The position numbers and the translations under genes are program-made. A DNA stretch of 64,000 nucleotides, from positions 1 to 64,000 of the forward strand of contig CAMDJW010000005.1 in NCBI GenBank assembly GCA_945901025.1, written 5' to 3'. This document shows positions 1 through 9,997 of this stretch, one piece after another; within the stretch, counting starts at the first letter, position 1; each line of letters starts with the position of its first letter. Source of the stretch: Spirosoma fluviale (GTDB taxonomy: Bacteria > Bacteroidota > Bacteroidia > Cytophagales > Spirosomataceae). A model generated the notes under the pieces. It was given only the letters and a program-made list of their open reading frames with translations. It made no database searches and was not told the origin of the DNA.

Positions 1-2355
1 CCGGTACTTCAAGGAAAAGTATTGATTCAGCATGATATCCAACAGGCACAAGCGGCGGCCCAAGAGAGCGTTCAATTTAAAAAAATAAGTGGTGAAGATG
101 CCTGGTGGACAAATTCCATGTTTGGCGGAATGCCTACTTTTCAAATTTCAGGAAGCTATCCGTATAGTATTTCGAGTCATACGGGTAGTTTTTTAACCAA
201 TTTATTTCCTAATCCGGTCAACTTACTAATCCTCCAATTAATAGGCATGTACCTGTTTTTATGGGCGATGGGAGCCTCTCCTATTTTGGGCTTTGCAGGA
301 GCTGTTTTATATGCATTTGCGACTTATAATATGGTCATTATTCCCGCGGGACATACCTCAAAAGTATTGGCATTAGCTTATGCTCCTGTCGTTTTAGCAG
401 GAATTAAAATTTGTTGGGAGCGAAATAAATGGCTGGGAGCTGCGATTTTCTCCATCGGGATGGCGCTGGAACTCTATGCAAATCATATACAGATTACGTA
501 TTATTTGTTTTTCATAATAGGAGCCTACAAACTGTATACATTCACGAAAGCGATTCAAGATAAGGCCTTGGCCGACTGGTTTGGCAAAGGAATATTATTG
601 GCCATCGGTTTAATTTTAGCTGTAGGAACACATTCCATGCGTCTTTGGAACAATTATGACTATAGCAAAGAAACGACGAGGGGTGCTTCGGAGCTGAAAG
701 CCAACAAAGAAAGAGGCAGTGGTTTGGATAAAAACTATGCCTTTGACTGGTCCTATGGAATCTCGGAAACAGGAACTTTATTAATCCCAAATTTCAAGGG
801 TGGTGCCTCTCAAGGAAATTTAGGAGGCGCAAAATCTGCTACCTACAAAACGATGGTGGACGCCGGTCTACCTGAAGATCAAGTCCTAGGATTTGTAGAA
901 AAGGGACCGACTTACTGGGGCGAGCAGAGTTATACCGCAGGTCCAGCCTATGCAGGAGCTTTAGTGATTTTCTTGTTTTTGTTTGCAGCCTTCTATCTAA
1001 AAACGGCTGAAAAATGGTGGCTGATTGGGGTAACACTCTTATTCATCACTTTTTCATGGGGTAAAAACTTTTTCTTTAATGGCGTTCTCTTTGACTACTT
1101 TCCCTTATTCAATAAATTTAGAGCCATCACCATGGTGCTTTCTTTTGTCCAATTAGGTTTGGTCGCTCTTGGAATTTTAGGATTACAAAGATTCATCAAG
1201 GAGAAACCTAGTTTCAGTGAGATCAAAAAACCACTACTTTATTCATTTGGTTTAAGTGGGGGAATTTGTTTGTTTTTCGCCTTGTTGCCCGATTTATTTT
1301 TTGATTTCAAGGGTGCTCAGGACGGAGCAGGAATCTTGCAGGATGCCAATATCAATGCAGCGATATGGAATAGCATTCGGTTAGACCGGATCGTTTTATT
1401 TAGATCTGATGCGCTAAGAAGCTTTTTTGTGATCGCTATTGGCACTGGAATCTTATGGTTAGCTACGAGTAAAAAGGTAAAAAAATCGATCTGGTTAATT
1501 GGCCTTGTCCTTTTAAGTATTTTTGACCTAACTCCTGTGGCCAAACGTTATTTTGGGAATGATGCGTTTGTTTCCAAAAGCACGTTGGAAGAACAAATGC
1601 AACCGAGTCCTGCAGACCAACAAATTTTAGCCGATAAAACTCAATTCAGAGTATTGAACTCAACCGTTTCATTCATGAATGATGCGACCACTTCTTATTA
1701 TCATCAATCTTTAGGAGGTTATCATGGGGCCAAACTTCGTCGCTATCAAGAGTTGATTGAGAAATATTTTGCTGGCAGTCCAGCCCAAATGAGTGTTTTA
1801 AACATGTTAAACACCAAATATATTATTGGCGCAGATTCATTAGGCAGCCCGATCGCCCAAGTAAATCCAAATGCCTTGGGTAATGCTTGGTTTGTGAAAA
1901 ATATCCAGTGGGCAAATTCTGCTGATGACGCCTTAACTGATATCGAAAAATTTGATCCTAAAAATACAGCGATTTTAGAGGTTCAGGATAAGAGTATTTT
2001 ACAAAATTTTGCACCTGACTCCATGTCGGTAGGAGTTATCTATTTGAAAGACTACAAACCCAATCACCTCAGCTATTCCTCTAACGTAAGCAAACCATCC
2101 TTAGCGGTATTTTCAGAGATTTATTATCGGGGCAACAAAGACTGGAAAGCATACATCGATGGGAAGGAAGTGGATCACGTAAGGGCTGATTATGTGTTGC
2201 GTGGATTGATTGTTCCCGCTGGAAAGCATACGATTGAGTTTACATTCAAGCCTTATTCCGTTGAGATGGGCAATAAAATAGACGCAGCCGCATCCATTGC
2301 ATTATTACTATTTATAGCCTTGGGTTTGGGCTTAGCATTTAAAAATAAGATATGA
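1..2355 (+). CDS. YfhO-family multi-pass membrane protein (5' end outside window)
   Basis: The reading frame is open from base 1, so the TTG at 22 is probably internal and the true start lies to the left. The protein begins with many hydrophobic segments (about 11-12) and ends with a soluble stretch of roughly 200 residues plus a last membrane helix. The tail contains the pattern [14 protein letters not shown] followed by [14 protein letters not shown], which is typical of YfhO-like proteins. These are polytopic proteins thought to act in cell-surface glycosylation, with a fold like lipid-sugar-dependent glycosyltransferases. The substrate cannot be read from the sequence. Its TGA stop overlaps the ATG of yicC (ATGA), so the two are probably translationally coupled. 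Confidence 0.85.
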   Translation, partial: PVLQGKVLIQHDIQQAQAAAQESVQFKKISGEDAWWTNSMFGGMPTFQISGSYPYSISSHTGSFLTNLFPNPVNLLILQLIGMYLFLWAMGASPILGFAGAVLYAFATYNMVIIPAGHTSKVLALAYAPVVLAGIKICWERNKWLGAAIFSIGMALELYANHIQITYYLFFIIGAYKLYTFTKAIQDKALADWFGKGILLAIGLILAVGTHSMRLWNNYDYSKETTRGASELKANKERGSGLDKNYAFDWSYGISETGTLLIPNFKGGASQGNLGGAKSATYKTMVDAGLPEDQVLGFVEKGPTYWGEQSYTAGPAYAGALVIFLFLFAAFYLKTAEKWWLIGVTLLFITFSWGKNFFFNGVLFDYFPLFNKFRAITMVLSFVQLGLVALGILGLQRFIKEKPSFSEIKKPLLYSFGLSGGICLFFALLPDLFFDFKGAQDGAGILQDANINAAIWNSIRLDRIVLFRSDALRSFFVIAIGTGILWLATSKKVKKSIWLIGLVLLSIFDLTPVAKRYFGNDAFVSKSTLEEQMQPSPADQQILADKTQFRVLNSTVSFMNDATTSYYHQSLGGYHGAKLRRYQELIEKYFAGSPAQMSVLNMLNTKYIIGADSLGSPIAQVNPNALGNAWFVKNIQWANSADDALTDIEKFDPKNTAILEVQDKSILQNFAPDSMSVGVIYLKDYKPNHLSYSSNVSKPSLAVFSEIYYRGNKDWKAYIDGKEVDHVRADYVLRGLIVPAGKHTIEFTFKPYSVEMGNKIDAAASIALLLFIALGLGLAFKNKI

Positions 2356-3242
2356 TTTATTCAATGACAGGTTTTGGGAAATCCCAAAAAGAGGCGCAAG
2401 AACTACAAATTCGGGTGGAGGTAAAGACTTTGAATTCTAAGTTTACGGATATTTTTTGCCGACTTCCTAAATCCATTTCGGCGCGGGAAATCGAAATTCG
2501 TAATTTCTTGACGCAGCAATTAGAACGTGGCAAGATTGAATTAAGTGTTCAGATTCAAAAGAATCATGAGGGTGTTGAGGCAAGTATTTTGCCGCAAGGT
2601 CAGATCGCTTTGTATTATGCGGAGTTGAAGCGAGTGGCGTCGGAATTAGGCGTTTCGAATTTGGATGAAGGGGCCTTGTATTTACAGGCTTTAAATGTGC
2701 CAACAAGTATTTCTCAAGAGGCAAAGGAGGAAAATGAGGAAGAGATTGAGGCTTTGTGGCAAGTCATTTATGAGGCGATCCAAGAGGCAGTTGCCGAATG
2801 TAAGGAATTCCGTGCACGTGAAGGGAAAATTGTAGAAGATAAATTCAGAGAATATATCGCATCGATCTCATCGGGTTTGCAACAAGTTTTAGAACAGGAT
2901 TTAATTCGTATGCCGGGTATTCGTGAGCGCATGAAAAAATCATTGTTGGAGCTCGGATTAAACGAAGATTTCGACAAAAACCGTTTCGAACAAGAAGTCG
3001 TTTACTACATTGAAAAGTTCGACATATCAGAAGAAAAAGTACGCTTAAATACACATTTGGGTTATTTCATCGACATCCTAGCGGAAGGAAATGGCAAGAA
3101 ATTAAATTTTATGGCTCAGGAAATCGGTCGGGAAATTAACACGATTGGATCCAAAGCTAATGACTCTCAGATTCAACGCCTCGTGGTGAATATGAAGGAT
3201 GAGTTGGAGAAGATTAAGGAGCAGACGGCGAATGTGCTGTAG
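2352..3242 (+). CDS. yicC: YicC/YloC-family endoribonuclease
   Basis: The protein starts with the family hallmark MIYSMTGFG and ends with the conserved C-terminal block containing [11 protein letters not shown] and [14 protein letters not shown]. At 296 residues it has the usual family length. YicC proteins are cytoplasmic oligomeric endoribonucleases linked to small-RNA and mRNA turnover. The N-terminal YicC domain covers about residues 1-155 and the DUF1732 catalytic domain about 210-296. The start overlaps the preceding stop by ATGA. A heptamer repeat starts directly after its TAG stop, and no classical terminator follows. Confidence 0.95.
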   Translation: MIYSMTGFGKSQKEAQELQIRVEVKTLNSKFTDIFCRLPKSISAREIEIRNFLTQQLERGKIELSVQIQKNHEGVEASILPQGQIALYYAELKRVASELGVSNLDEGALYLQALNVPTSISQEAKEENEEEIEALWQVIYEAIQEAVAECKEFRAREGKIVEDKFREYIASISSGLQQVLEQDLIRMPGIRERMKKSLLELGLNEDFDKNRFEQEVVYYIEKFDISEEKVRLNTHLGYFIDILAEGNGKKLNFMAQEIGREINTIGSKANDSQIQRLVVNMKDELEKIKEQTANVL

Positions 3243-3354
3243 TTAGGTAAGAGGTAATAAGTATTAGGTAAGAGGTATTAGGTATTTGGTAAGAGGTAAG
3301 AGGTAATAAGTATTAGGTAAGAGGTATTAGGTAATAAGTATTAGGTAATAAGTA
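3243..3354. repeat. Tandem heptanucleotide repeat, 16 units
   Basis: Sixteen contiguous 7-base units fill exactly 112 bases. They are of four kinds: TTAGGTA (6), AGAGGTA (5), ATAAGTA (4) and TTTGGTA (1). Every unit ends in GGTA or AGTA. A perfect 40-base duplication (3245-3284 and 3294-3333, offset 49 = seven units) shows that blocks of units have been copied. The array lies between the convergent genes yicC and the EamA transporter and starts at the first base after the yicC stop. Confidence 0.95.
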
Positions 3355-3364
3355 TTAATATTTT

Positions 3365-3384
3365 AGACGCGAAGTATCGCGTCT
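3365..3384. repeat. Palindromic element AGACGCGA-N4-TCGCGTCT
   Basis: Perfect 8-base arms around AGTA, ending at the base before the stop codon of the minus-strand transporter. It shares its GAGACGCGA/TCGCGTCTC core with the palindrome at 14044-14071, so it looks like a dispersed intergenic repeat. No T-run follows the hairpin on either strand, so intrinsic termination is not well supported here. Confidence 0.8.
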
Positions 3385-4254
3385 CTACAAGCCGTTCAAC
3401 AAGGCGATTCCAGCGCAACCAATCGCCAAACCAATCCATTGTCGGTTCGTCAAGCGCTCCTTGAAAAATACATAGGCAGTAATGGCGCTCAATAGAATTA
3501 CACTTAAATTATACATCGTTAATACCACAGCGGCATTGTTTTGATAGGCATCTAACGCTTTTAAAAGAAAATAAAAGGAAAAGAAGTTTGGCAAACCTAA
3601 TGGTATGGCCGCTAGTACAGAATTACGATTCCAGGCTAAGGTACCATTGACCGATTTCCAAATAAGCACGATGGCTGAACTGATCATGGAGCCAATAAGC
3701 AACATCATAATAAAAGGTAAAGTACCACCCACAAAATAGGTCAATGAGCTATTAAGGTAACTAAAAAGCGTATTAGTCAAACCATAAGCGACAAATACAG
3801 CGAGCAATAATGAAACGACTGGTTTTACGCCATCCGCTGAAGTCAATTGAGGACTACAAAAATAAATGGCGGCAAAGGACAAAACCAATCCTAAGGAAAT
3901 TGACCAATTAATTTCACCACCGGTCTTTAAAATAAATAGATTAATTAATACAGGAATGACGAGCGAAATGTTGTTGGCCAACGAAGTAGGCGCCATTCCA
4001 TTTTTTTGGGTAGAAAAACCAGATAATAAAAAGGTAATAACAAATCCCACACCCATAGCCATTAATAAAAACGTATCCCCAGTGGAAGGCCAATGAAATG
4101 GAATAGCAGAAGGCTGATGAAAATAGGCCGTTAAAAAACAAACTGGATAATTCAATAAAATGGCAATTCTAGTATCCACTTGAAATCGAGCATGTGCCCT
4201 GAAATTCACCAGTAATAGAACCGAAAAAACGACTGAGAGTATTAAATAAAGCAT
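3385..4254 (-). CDS. EamA/DMT-family transporter
   Basis: A 289-residue, almost wholly hydrophobic protein with about ten predicted membrane helices and no large soluble domain. This is the usual size and layout of the EamA drug/metabolite transporter superfamily (two five-helix repeats). The C-terminal helix pair around FFKERLTNRQWIGLAIGCAG is typical of these proteins. The substrate is unknown. The start codon lies one base after the hemH stop, so it is the second gene of a hemH operon. Confidence 0.85.
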   Translation of the reverse strand: MLYLILSVVFSVLLLVNFRAHARFQVDTRIAILLNYPVCFLTAYFHQPSAIPFHWPSTGDTFLLMAMGVGFVITFLLSGFSTQKNGMAPTSLANNISLVIPVLINLFILKTGGEINWSISLGLVLSFAAIYFCSPQLTSADGVKPVVSLLLAVFVAYGLTNTLFSYLNSSLTYFVGGTLPFIMMLLIGSMISSAIVLIWKSVNGTLAWNRNSVLAAIPLGLPNFFSFYFLLKALDAYQNNAAVVLTMYNLSVILLSAITAYVFFKERLTNRQWIGLAIGCAGIALLNGL

Positions 4255-4255
4255 T

Positions 4256-5266
4256 TTATGATTTTTTTACCAGGTCCTCTAAAATACCTACCCACTCCGG
4301 TGAATTGTTTAAACTTTCAACTAATTGCCAGTGTTCGCCACCCGCCTCTTCGAATATTTCTTTATACTCCTCACCTACCTCAATCGTTGTTTCCAGACAG
4401 TCGGCTACAAAAGCGGGCGAAAAAGCCAATACTTTTTTATGTCCATCGGCCACTAATTGAGGGATCACTTCATCCGTATAAGGCTTAAGCCAAGGATCTC
4501 GACCTAATCTACTTTGGAAAGATGTACTATAGGTACCTGGCTTCAATCCCATTTTCCCCGCGATCAATCGAGTCGTTTCATGACATTGTGCCCGATAGCA
4601 ACCATGATTTTTATCGGTGATTGACTCGCAACAAGTGCCAAAAACACAAGTCGTTTTAGTCAAGTCCCCTTTGCGTACATGACGTTCTGGAATTCCATGG
4701 TATGAAAACAAATAATAATCAAAGTCGACATCCTTTTGATAATTTTCGGCTTTAGCTGCAAAATAACTTGAGAATGCGGGATGGTCATAAAAATAACTTG
4801 CGATAGAAAGGGAGGGCATTACTTGCCATTTGGACATCAATTGCATCACGCGTTCGAACACGGATCCAGTAGAAGCCGAAGCATATTGAGGAAAAAATGG
4901 AATGACAATTAATTTCTTTAAATTTTTGGCTTCCATATCCGCCATAGCTGAGGCCAAATCAGGACTCTGATAGCGCATCGCCAATTTCACATAATAAGAA
5001 TCGCCAAGTTTTACCTGTAAGTCTCGAGCTACATCTTCCCCATAAAATTTCAGAGGCGAGCCACGTTCTTCCCATAACTCTTTGTAGATTTTAGCAGATT
5101 TTGGGGCCCTAAAAGGAGCAATGATCCCTTTAACTAAAATATAACGAATCAGGTATGGAATGTCGATTACTCGACCATCCATCAAAAATTCACGTAAATA
5201 CTTACGTACCGAAGGAGTTCCTGGATCATCTGGAGTCCCTAAATTAACGATTAATACACCTACCAT
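4256..5266 (-). CDS. hemH: Ferrochelatase
   Basis: Inserts ferrous iron into protoporphyrin IX, the last step of protoheme synthesis. The N-terminus GVLIVNLGTPDDP, the segment FSYHGIPERHVRKGD with the catalytic histidine, and the C-terminal TTIEVGEEYKEIFEEAGG match the HemH family. The open frame extends to 5287, but the start MVGVLIVNLGTPDD at 5266 fits family N-termini, giving 336 residues. A cysteine-rich stretch, CVFGTCCESITDKNHGCYRAQC, sits after the histidine motif. The EamA transporter follows directly. This gene provides heme for cytochromes such as the fusion protein at 54909-58064. Confidence 0.96.
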   Translation of the reverse strand: MVGVLIVNLGTPDDPGTPSVRKYLREFLMDGRVIDIPYLIRYILVKGIIAPFRAPKSAKIYKELWEERGSPLKFYGEDVARDLQVKLGDSYYVKLAMRYQSPDLASAMADMEAKNLKKLIVIPFFPQYASASTGSVFERVMQLMSKWQVMPSLSIASYFYDHPAFSSYFAAKAENYQKDVDFDYYLFSYHGIPERHVRKGDLTKTTCVFGTCCESITDKNHGCYRAQCHETTRLIAGKMGLKPGTYSTSFQSRLGRDPWLKPYTDEVIPQLVADGHKKVLAFSPAFVADCLETTIEVGEEYKEIFEEAGGEHWQLVESLNNSPEWVGILEDLVKKS

Positions 5267-5301
5267 AGGAAAAATTTGAAAGCACAAAGATCATTCAAAA
5301 A

Positions 5302-6450
5302 TTATAAAATCCATCCTTCTGGAGTAATTTTTGTTCGATAAGCTGATTCAACGCAAGGAACGCGGTCTTGGCAATTCACAGAACCCGGAGGACAGGTATA
5401 AATTTCTCCATTCAAATAGGTGATTAAAGCAAACTCTTCCTTAGGAACACTCTTTAATCGATCGATGAAGTAAATCTTTTTACGAACGGAAAATACGTTG
5501 AAAATCCCCAAAACTCTTTCCTTAGGATCTGTAATGGGCTTAATGTTCATACTAAAACGAGTCTCTGCAGGTACGTCAAATAAAGATCCACTAGATTGTA
5601 CTTGAGCAATTAAGGATTGGTAAAAATTAAATGCATTCTTGGTAATTGAACGTTGCTCTAATCGCAAATAATAGGGTGAATACCCATCAAAAGGCACTCG
5701 AGCTACTTGGCGTCCTGAAATTCTCTGTCCGTTGGTCAACACATCAGAAAACACATTTAAGTCAGCGTTGTTGGTAATATCCCAGCAATTCCCATTACAC
5801 ATATAATTTAAAATCTCTTCAGTAGGCATTGCTGGTGCAACACAAACATTCGTTTTAAAATTCCATTTAGCCCCTCCCTCACAAGTTTCACAGATTGAAA
5901 TCTTTTCAAAATGCCTCCAATTCCACATATAAAAATCGCCTTCCTGGGGACTATCTTTAAAATCAACATAAACAGAAAAACCATTTCTCCGAGGATCCAC
6001 CTTATCGTATTGATCACGAACCTCAAACTGCGTGACAATATTTTCAATTTCAGGGGCCGGGATCATTTTTTCTTCAACACTTTCATATTGTTTTCCTGTA
6101 AGCGTTTTTACAAACAACCGATATTTAGACCCCACCTTACCCACAAATCCTACAGGAGGCAAATAGGTACCCAATGCAGTTCCTTCTTTAAAAATAGTTT
6201 TTGCCCCATTCTGGTCCAATATATAGACCTCAGCTTTAGATACTGCCAAGGGATTTTGAGAAATAATTCGATTAGCAGAACTAGTAATTCGAATTTTATT
6301 TAATGCCTCATCATCAGAAATATCGGCTTCAATAGTCATGTACGAAGTGGAATCTATTTGCTTGAAATCCATTATGGGATTGATACAAGCCCAAGAAATC
6401 ATGCCAATGATGGTAGAAAAAAGTATATATCTAAATAAATGAGTAGGCAT
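5302..6450 (-). CDS. DUF4249 outer-membrane lipoprotein, partner of TonB receptor
   Basis: A short hydrophobic signal ends in a lipobox-like ISWAC, so the mature protein probably begins at Cys22 and is lipid-anchored. The body follows the DUF4249 plan: an early beta-sandwich-like half with GFVGKVGSKYRLFVKT and YESVEEKMIPAPEI, then a cysteine-rich region with CETCEGGAKW, CNGNCW and CPPGSVNCQ. DUF4249 proteins are Bacteroidota exported proteins encoded beside TonB-dependent receptors with a carboxypeptidase-like domain. The start lies 2 bases after the stop of such a receptor (6453-8858). The ligand is unknown. A surface-exposed partner role is inferred from this pairing. Confidence 0.88.
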   Translation of the reverse strand: MPTHLFRYILFSTIIGMISWACINPIMDFKQIDSTSYMTIEADISDDEALNKIRITSSANRIISQNPLAVSKAEVYILDQNGAKTIFKEGTALGTYLPPVGFVGKVGSKYRLFVKTLTGKQYESVEEKMIPAPEIENIVTQFEVRDQYDKVDPRRNGFSVYVDFKDSPQEGDFYMWNWRHFEKISICETCEGGAKWNFKTNVCVAPAMPTEEILNYMCNGNCWDITNNADLNVFSDVLTNGQRISGRQVARVPFDGYSPYYLRLEQRSITKNAFNFYQSLIAQVQSSGSLFDVPAETRFSMNIKPITDPKERVLGIFNVFSVRKKIYFIDRLKSVPKEEFALITYLNGEIYTCPPGSVNCQDRVPCVESAYRTKITPEGWIL

Positions 6451-6452
6451 CT

Positions 6453-8858
6453 CTATAAAAATTTAAAATTGTACGTAAGAGAAATAAAAGGAGAGGCAAA
6501 CACGCTAAGCTCATATGCTCTAAGGCCTGTTTTGGAGGATTTGAAAAACACTGAATATGGATTCTCTCTGCCATAAAGGTTGTAGACCGTGAAAACCCAA
6601 CTACCTTCCCAGCGTTGACTTTTCATCGACGGATTATTAATGGTCCACGAAAAATCTAAGCGGTGGTAATCTCGAATACGGTCATTGTTCCTCTCTTGGA
6701 ATACCGGATATTTTTTAGCCCCGATTTCATACATTCCGGAAGGTGATGAAAATGGCCTACCCGTATTGTAGGCAAAAGTAAATGAAAAACTATGGTGCGT
6801 AGTTGGTTGAACATTCAGCATCATATTGAAGGTATGAGGCTTATCATAATTAGTTGCAAACCAGTCCCCGCCAATGATGGATTGTACCTCAGGGTAATCA
6901 CCAATCATTTGGCTAAAGGCACGCGCGTATGTGTAGGAAACCCAACCACTCACTTCGCCTTTTTTCTTTTGCACCATTAACTCCACTCCATAGGCTTTGC
7001 TTTTTCCAGTCACCAACTGAGTTTCAATGTTCGGATTTAATTGCAAATTAGCTCCCGAAATAAAATCAAGGGTATTGCGGACATCTCGGTAATAAGTCTC
7101 CAAAGATGCTTCATAGACATTTTCATTATAGGTTTTAAATAAACCCAAAGAAAGAAAATCACTTTGTTGGGGCTTAATAAACTGATCAGCTGTTTTCCAA
7201 CGAGAAGTAGGCAAAGGGGTCGTGTTATTCGAAAGCAATTGGAAAAACTGCTGCATCCGATTATACCCAAATTTCATCGTTGTATTTTCGCCAATCGAAT
7301 ATTTCATGGTTAAACGAGGCTCAAATCCACCATAAGATGACATAACCTCACCATCCGCAAAAGTCTTTTTACTAATAACGGAATTTAATGAAGGCATCCG
7401 ATTAGGCATATATTCATTAAACGTTCCCGCGCCAATTCGCCAATATTGCGAATACCGCAAACCATATTGTATGGTAAAGGTCTCGTTCATCTTAAACTCA
7501 TCATCCGCATAAATCGCGGCTTCATACGATTGCTCATCTTGAATTTTAACAGTCGCCACTCGGGAAACAACACCAATATTTAAAGAACCGGGATCAATAT
7601 CATATCGTGTAATCGTCGCACCAAAATTCATCTTATGCTTAGCATTCGGCTGAAAATCAAAACTGGCTGATAGATTTTTATATTTGATAAAACTATTTAA
7701 ATCAATCGTGTTTACCGTATCCGGGGCATAGGTCTTCGTCTTATATACCGTGCTTGCCGCACTTAACATTAAATTCAACTTCTCAGAAAAATAATGATTC
7801 CAGTGAATAGCAAAATTAGTATGACCATAATCAAACGAGGTACGCTTCGCAATCACATTTTCAATGCTGAACAATGAATCAACTCGGTAATAATCCTGAC
7901 TTAAATAACTAGAAAATGAAATGGTATTTTTGGTATTGGGTCTATAAAAAACTTTGGTCGCCACATCAGAAAAATTGGCCCGAATATTTTTCAAGTAATT
8001 AGGCGCAAACCACTTAAACATAAAATCATTTATAGACAAACGACCGGCAACCATAACCGATAACTTCTCCTTAATAATCGGTATTTCAGCCAGCAGTCGG
8101 TTAGATACTAATCCAATTCCTCCTTGCATTTTAAATTTATCCGTATTGGGTTCAATCATCTTGATATCTAATACAGAAGCCGAACGACCACCAAAACGAG
8201 TAGGAATGCCTCCTTTATATAATTCTAAGTCTCGAATCGCATCAGAAGCAAAAACAGAAAATAATCCAAACATATGTGTCGGATTAAAAATGGGAGTATC
8301 ATCAATATAGATTAAATTTTGATCCACATTACTTCCTCGAATATTAAGTCCATTGGCCCCCTCACCCACCGAAGAAACACCAGGCAAAGTTTGTAAACTT
8401 CGAATAACATCCACTTCCCCCATCATGGTTGGCAATTTTTTAATTCCTTTTAAACTTAACACGGTCACACCTAAAGAGGGAGTCTGAATATCGCGTTTGG
8501 TCGATGCGCTGGAAACAATAACTTCTTCCAATTGCTTCGTCACATCGTTCAATTGAACATTTAATTCAAAATCAGCTTTCAGATAAAATTTAGTTCGATA
8601 GGGATTATAGCCGACATGGCCAACTTTCAATACATATTCACCAAAGGGAAGATATAATCGATAGCGACCTGCAGAGTCAGTAGAAACACCCGATTTTTTA
8701 AAATCAACGGAAATGTCAGCACCGCGTAAGGGTTCTCCAGTTTGAGCGTCTAAGACACGACCATAAACAGAGGGTAATGTGGTAGTTTGTGCTATTGAAA
8801 ATTGGCTTCCGGCAATTAATAAAAGGATGGGAAGTACTCTTAATAAGAGTTTATTCAT
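6453..8858 (-). CDS. TonB-dependent receptor with carboxypeptidase-regulatory-like domain
   Basis: Signal peptide about 1-23 (ends SIAQ). A carboxypeptidase-regulatory-like beta-sandwich follows at about 28-112 (VYGRVLDAQTGEPLRGAD, then SAGRYRLYLPFGEYVLKVGH), a plug domain at about 125-225 (LPTMMGEVDVIRSLQTLPG, GLNIRGSNVDQNLIYIDD), then a beta-barrel to an aromatic C-terminus (NFKFL). Outer-membrane active transporter powered by TonB. The 801-residue length suits the type that pairs with DUF4249 lipoproteins rather than the roughly 1000-residue SusC type. It starts 50 bases downstream of nuoH, and its DUF4249 partner follows after 2 bases. Confidence 0.93.
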   Translation of the reverse strand: MNKLLLRVLPILLLIAGSQFSIAQTTTLPSVYGRVLDAQTGEPLRGADISVDFKKSGVSTDSAGRYRLYLPFGEYVLKVGHVGYNPYRTKFYLKADFELNVQLNDVTKQLEEVIVSSASTKRDIQTPSLGVTVLSLKGIKKLPTMMGEVDVIRSLQTLPGVSSVGEGANGLNIRGSNVDQNLIYIDDTPIFNPTHMFGLFSVFASDAIRDLELYKGGIPTRFGGRSASVLDIKMIEPNTDKFKMQGGIGLVSNRLLAEIPIIKEKLSVMVAGRLSINDFMFKWFAPNYLKNIRANFSDVATKVFYRPNTKNTISFSSYLSQDYYRVDSLFSIENVIAKRTSFDYGHTNFAIHWNHYFSEKLNLMLSAASTVYKTKTYAPDTVNTIDLNSFIKYKNLSASFDFQPNAKHKMNFGATITRYDIDPGSLNIGVVSRVATVKIQDEQSYEAAIYADDEFKMNETFTIQYGLRYSQYWRIGAGTFNEYMPNRMPSLNSVISKKTFADGEVMSSYGGFEPRLTMKYSIGENTTMKFGYNRMQQFFQLLSNNTTPLPTSRWKTADQFIKPQQSDFLSLGLFKTYNENVYEASLETYYRDVRNTLDFISGANLQLNPNIETQLVTGKSKAYGVELMVQKKKGEVSGWVSYTYARAFSQMIGDYPEVQSIIGGDWFATNYDKPHTFNMMLNVQPTTHHSFSFTFAYNTGRPFSSPSGMYEIGAKKYPVFQERNNDRIRDYHRLDFSWTINNPSMKSQRWEGSWVFTVYNLYGRENPYSVFFKSSKTGLRAYELSVFASPFISLTYNFKFL

Positions 8859-8908
8859 AAAAAAAAGAAGTAGTTAAAACTAAAAATACGAAAATTCCAC
8901 GATAGAAT

Positions 8909-9997
8909 TTACTTTAATAGCGACCAAACCGAGGATATTGCGACGAAAAATAATGCAATGGGTGTCAAAACTTTCCAAGACAAGTACATAAGTTGGTCTA
9001 CGCGCAACCTAGGAAGCGTCCAACGAACCCACATTTGTAAAGCGATCAATATATATGACTTCAGCATGAGCCAGAAAAAACCTAAGGCTGTTCCCAACAA
9101 AGTTCCAGGAGTTCCATTCGTCCAATCCGCTAATGCAAAACGACCGATATTAGGAAAGGGCGAATACCAAGCACCCCAAAAAAGGATCACCCCTAATATG
9201 CTGACTAATAGCATAATACCGTATTCAGATAAAAATAATAATGCCCACCGCATACCTGAATATTCAGTATGAAAACCGCCGACCAATTCCGACTCAGCTT
9301 CTGGAATATCGAAGGGTGCCCGATTAGCTTCTGCTAAACTGGCAATAAAAAATACGATGAATAATAAAAACATGAAAGGCATTCGGACCACATTCCAAGT
9401 CAAAATTCCTCCTATAGTTCCCACTTCAATTCCTGTATATTTGACGCCAAATAAATATTGTTCCCCTCCTGCAAAAATACCTTGTTGGCCCGCAATCTCC
9501 TGTAGGTTCAAACTAGAAGACAAAATAACCACCGACAAAATCGATAAACCCAACGGAATTTCATAAGAAACGAGTTGGGCCGCCGAACGTATCGCACCTA
9601 ACAACGAATATTTATTATTAGATGTCCAGCCGGCCAGCAAAATTCCTAGCGTATCCAACGATATAATACCCATCAGGAGCATTAAACCCATTTCTGTCTG
9701 GCTACCTTGAAGCCAAACTCCTGAGCTTAAGGGAATAACTGAAAAAGCACCAAAAATAGACAAAAATATAATCCAGGGTGCCGCGAGAAAAAGTTTTCTT
9801 TGGGCGGCAAAAGGAACGATATCCTCTTTTTGCAAAAGCTTTAGTAAATCAGCAAAAACCTGCAATAGACCCCACTTACCATTTTCCGTTGGCCCCAAAC
9901 GGTCTTGCATAAATGCAGACAATTTACGCTCCACATATACGCCGACCACCACATTAAGGGTGATTAAAACAAGGCAAATAAGTAGAGCGATCCACAT
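8909..9997 (-). CDS. nuoH: NADH-quinone oxidoreductase subunit H, encoded alone
   Basis: Membrane subunit of complex I forming part of the quinone chamber and proton path. The signature VERKLSAFMQDRLGPTENGK near the N-terminus and the later EANRAPFDIPEAESELVGG are diagnostic. Eight or so hydrophobic helices are visible in 362 residues. Its ATG overlaps the metZ stop (TAATG on the minus strand), which implies translational coupling. No other nuo gene is present in the window, although nuoH normally sits between nuoG and nuoI. The remaining subunits must be elsewhere. Confidence 0.95.
   Translation of the reverse strand: MWIALLICLVLITLNVVVGVYVERKLSAFMQDRLGPTENGKWGLLQVFADLLKLLQKEDIVPFAAQRKLFLAAPWIIFLSIFGAFSVIPLSSGVWLQGSQTEMGLMLLMGIISLDTLGILLAGWTSNNKYSLLGAIRSAAQLVSYEIPLGLSILSVVILSSSLNLQEIAGQQGIFAGGEQYLFGVKYTGIEVGTIGGILTWNVVRMPFMFLLFIVFFIASLAEANRAPFDIPEAESELVGGFHTEYSGMRWALLFLSEYGIMLLVSILGVILFWGAWYSPFPNIGRFALADWTNGTPGTLLGTALGFFWLMLKSYILIALQMWVRWTLPRLRVDQLMYLSWKVLTPIALFFVAISSVWSLLK

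Noticed and set aside
3243-3354. Repeat array as a CRISPR
   Set aside because: Units are contiguous 7-mers without spacers, and no cas gene is present.
3365-3384. Palindrome as an intrinsic terminator for yicC or the transporter
   Set aside because: No T-run follows on either strand. Listed as a repeat instead.
5911-6303. 130-codon plus-strand frame opposite the DUF4249 gene
   Set aside because: Overlaps a confidently assigned lipoprotein gene and has no recognisable motif.
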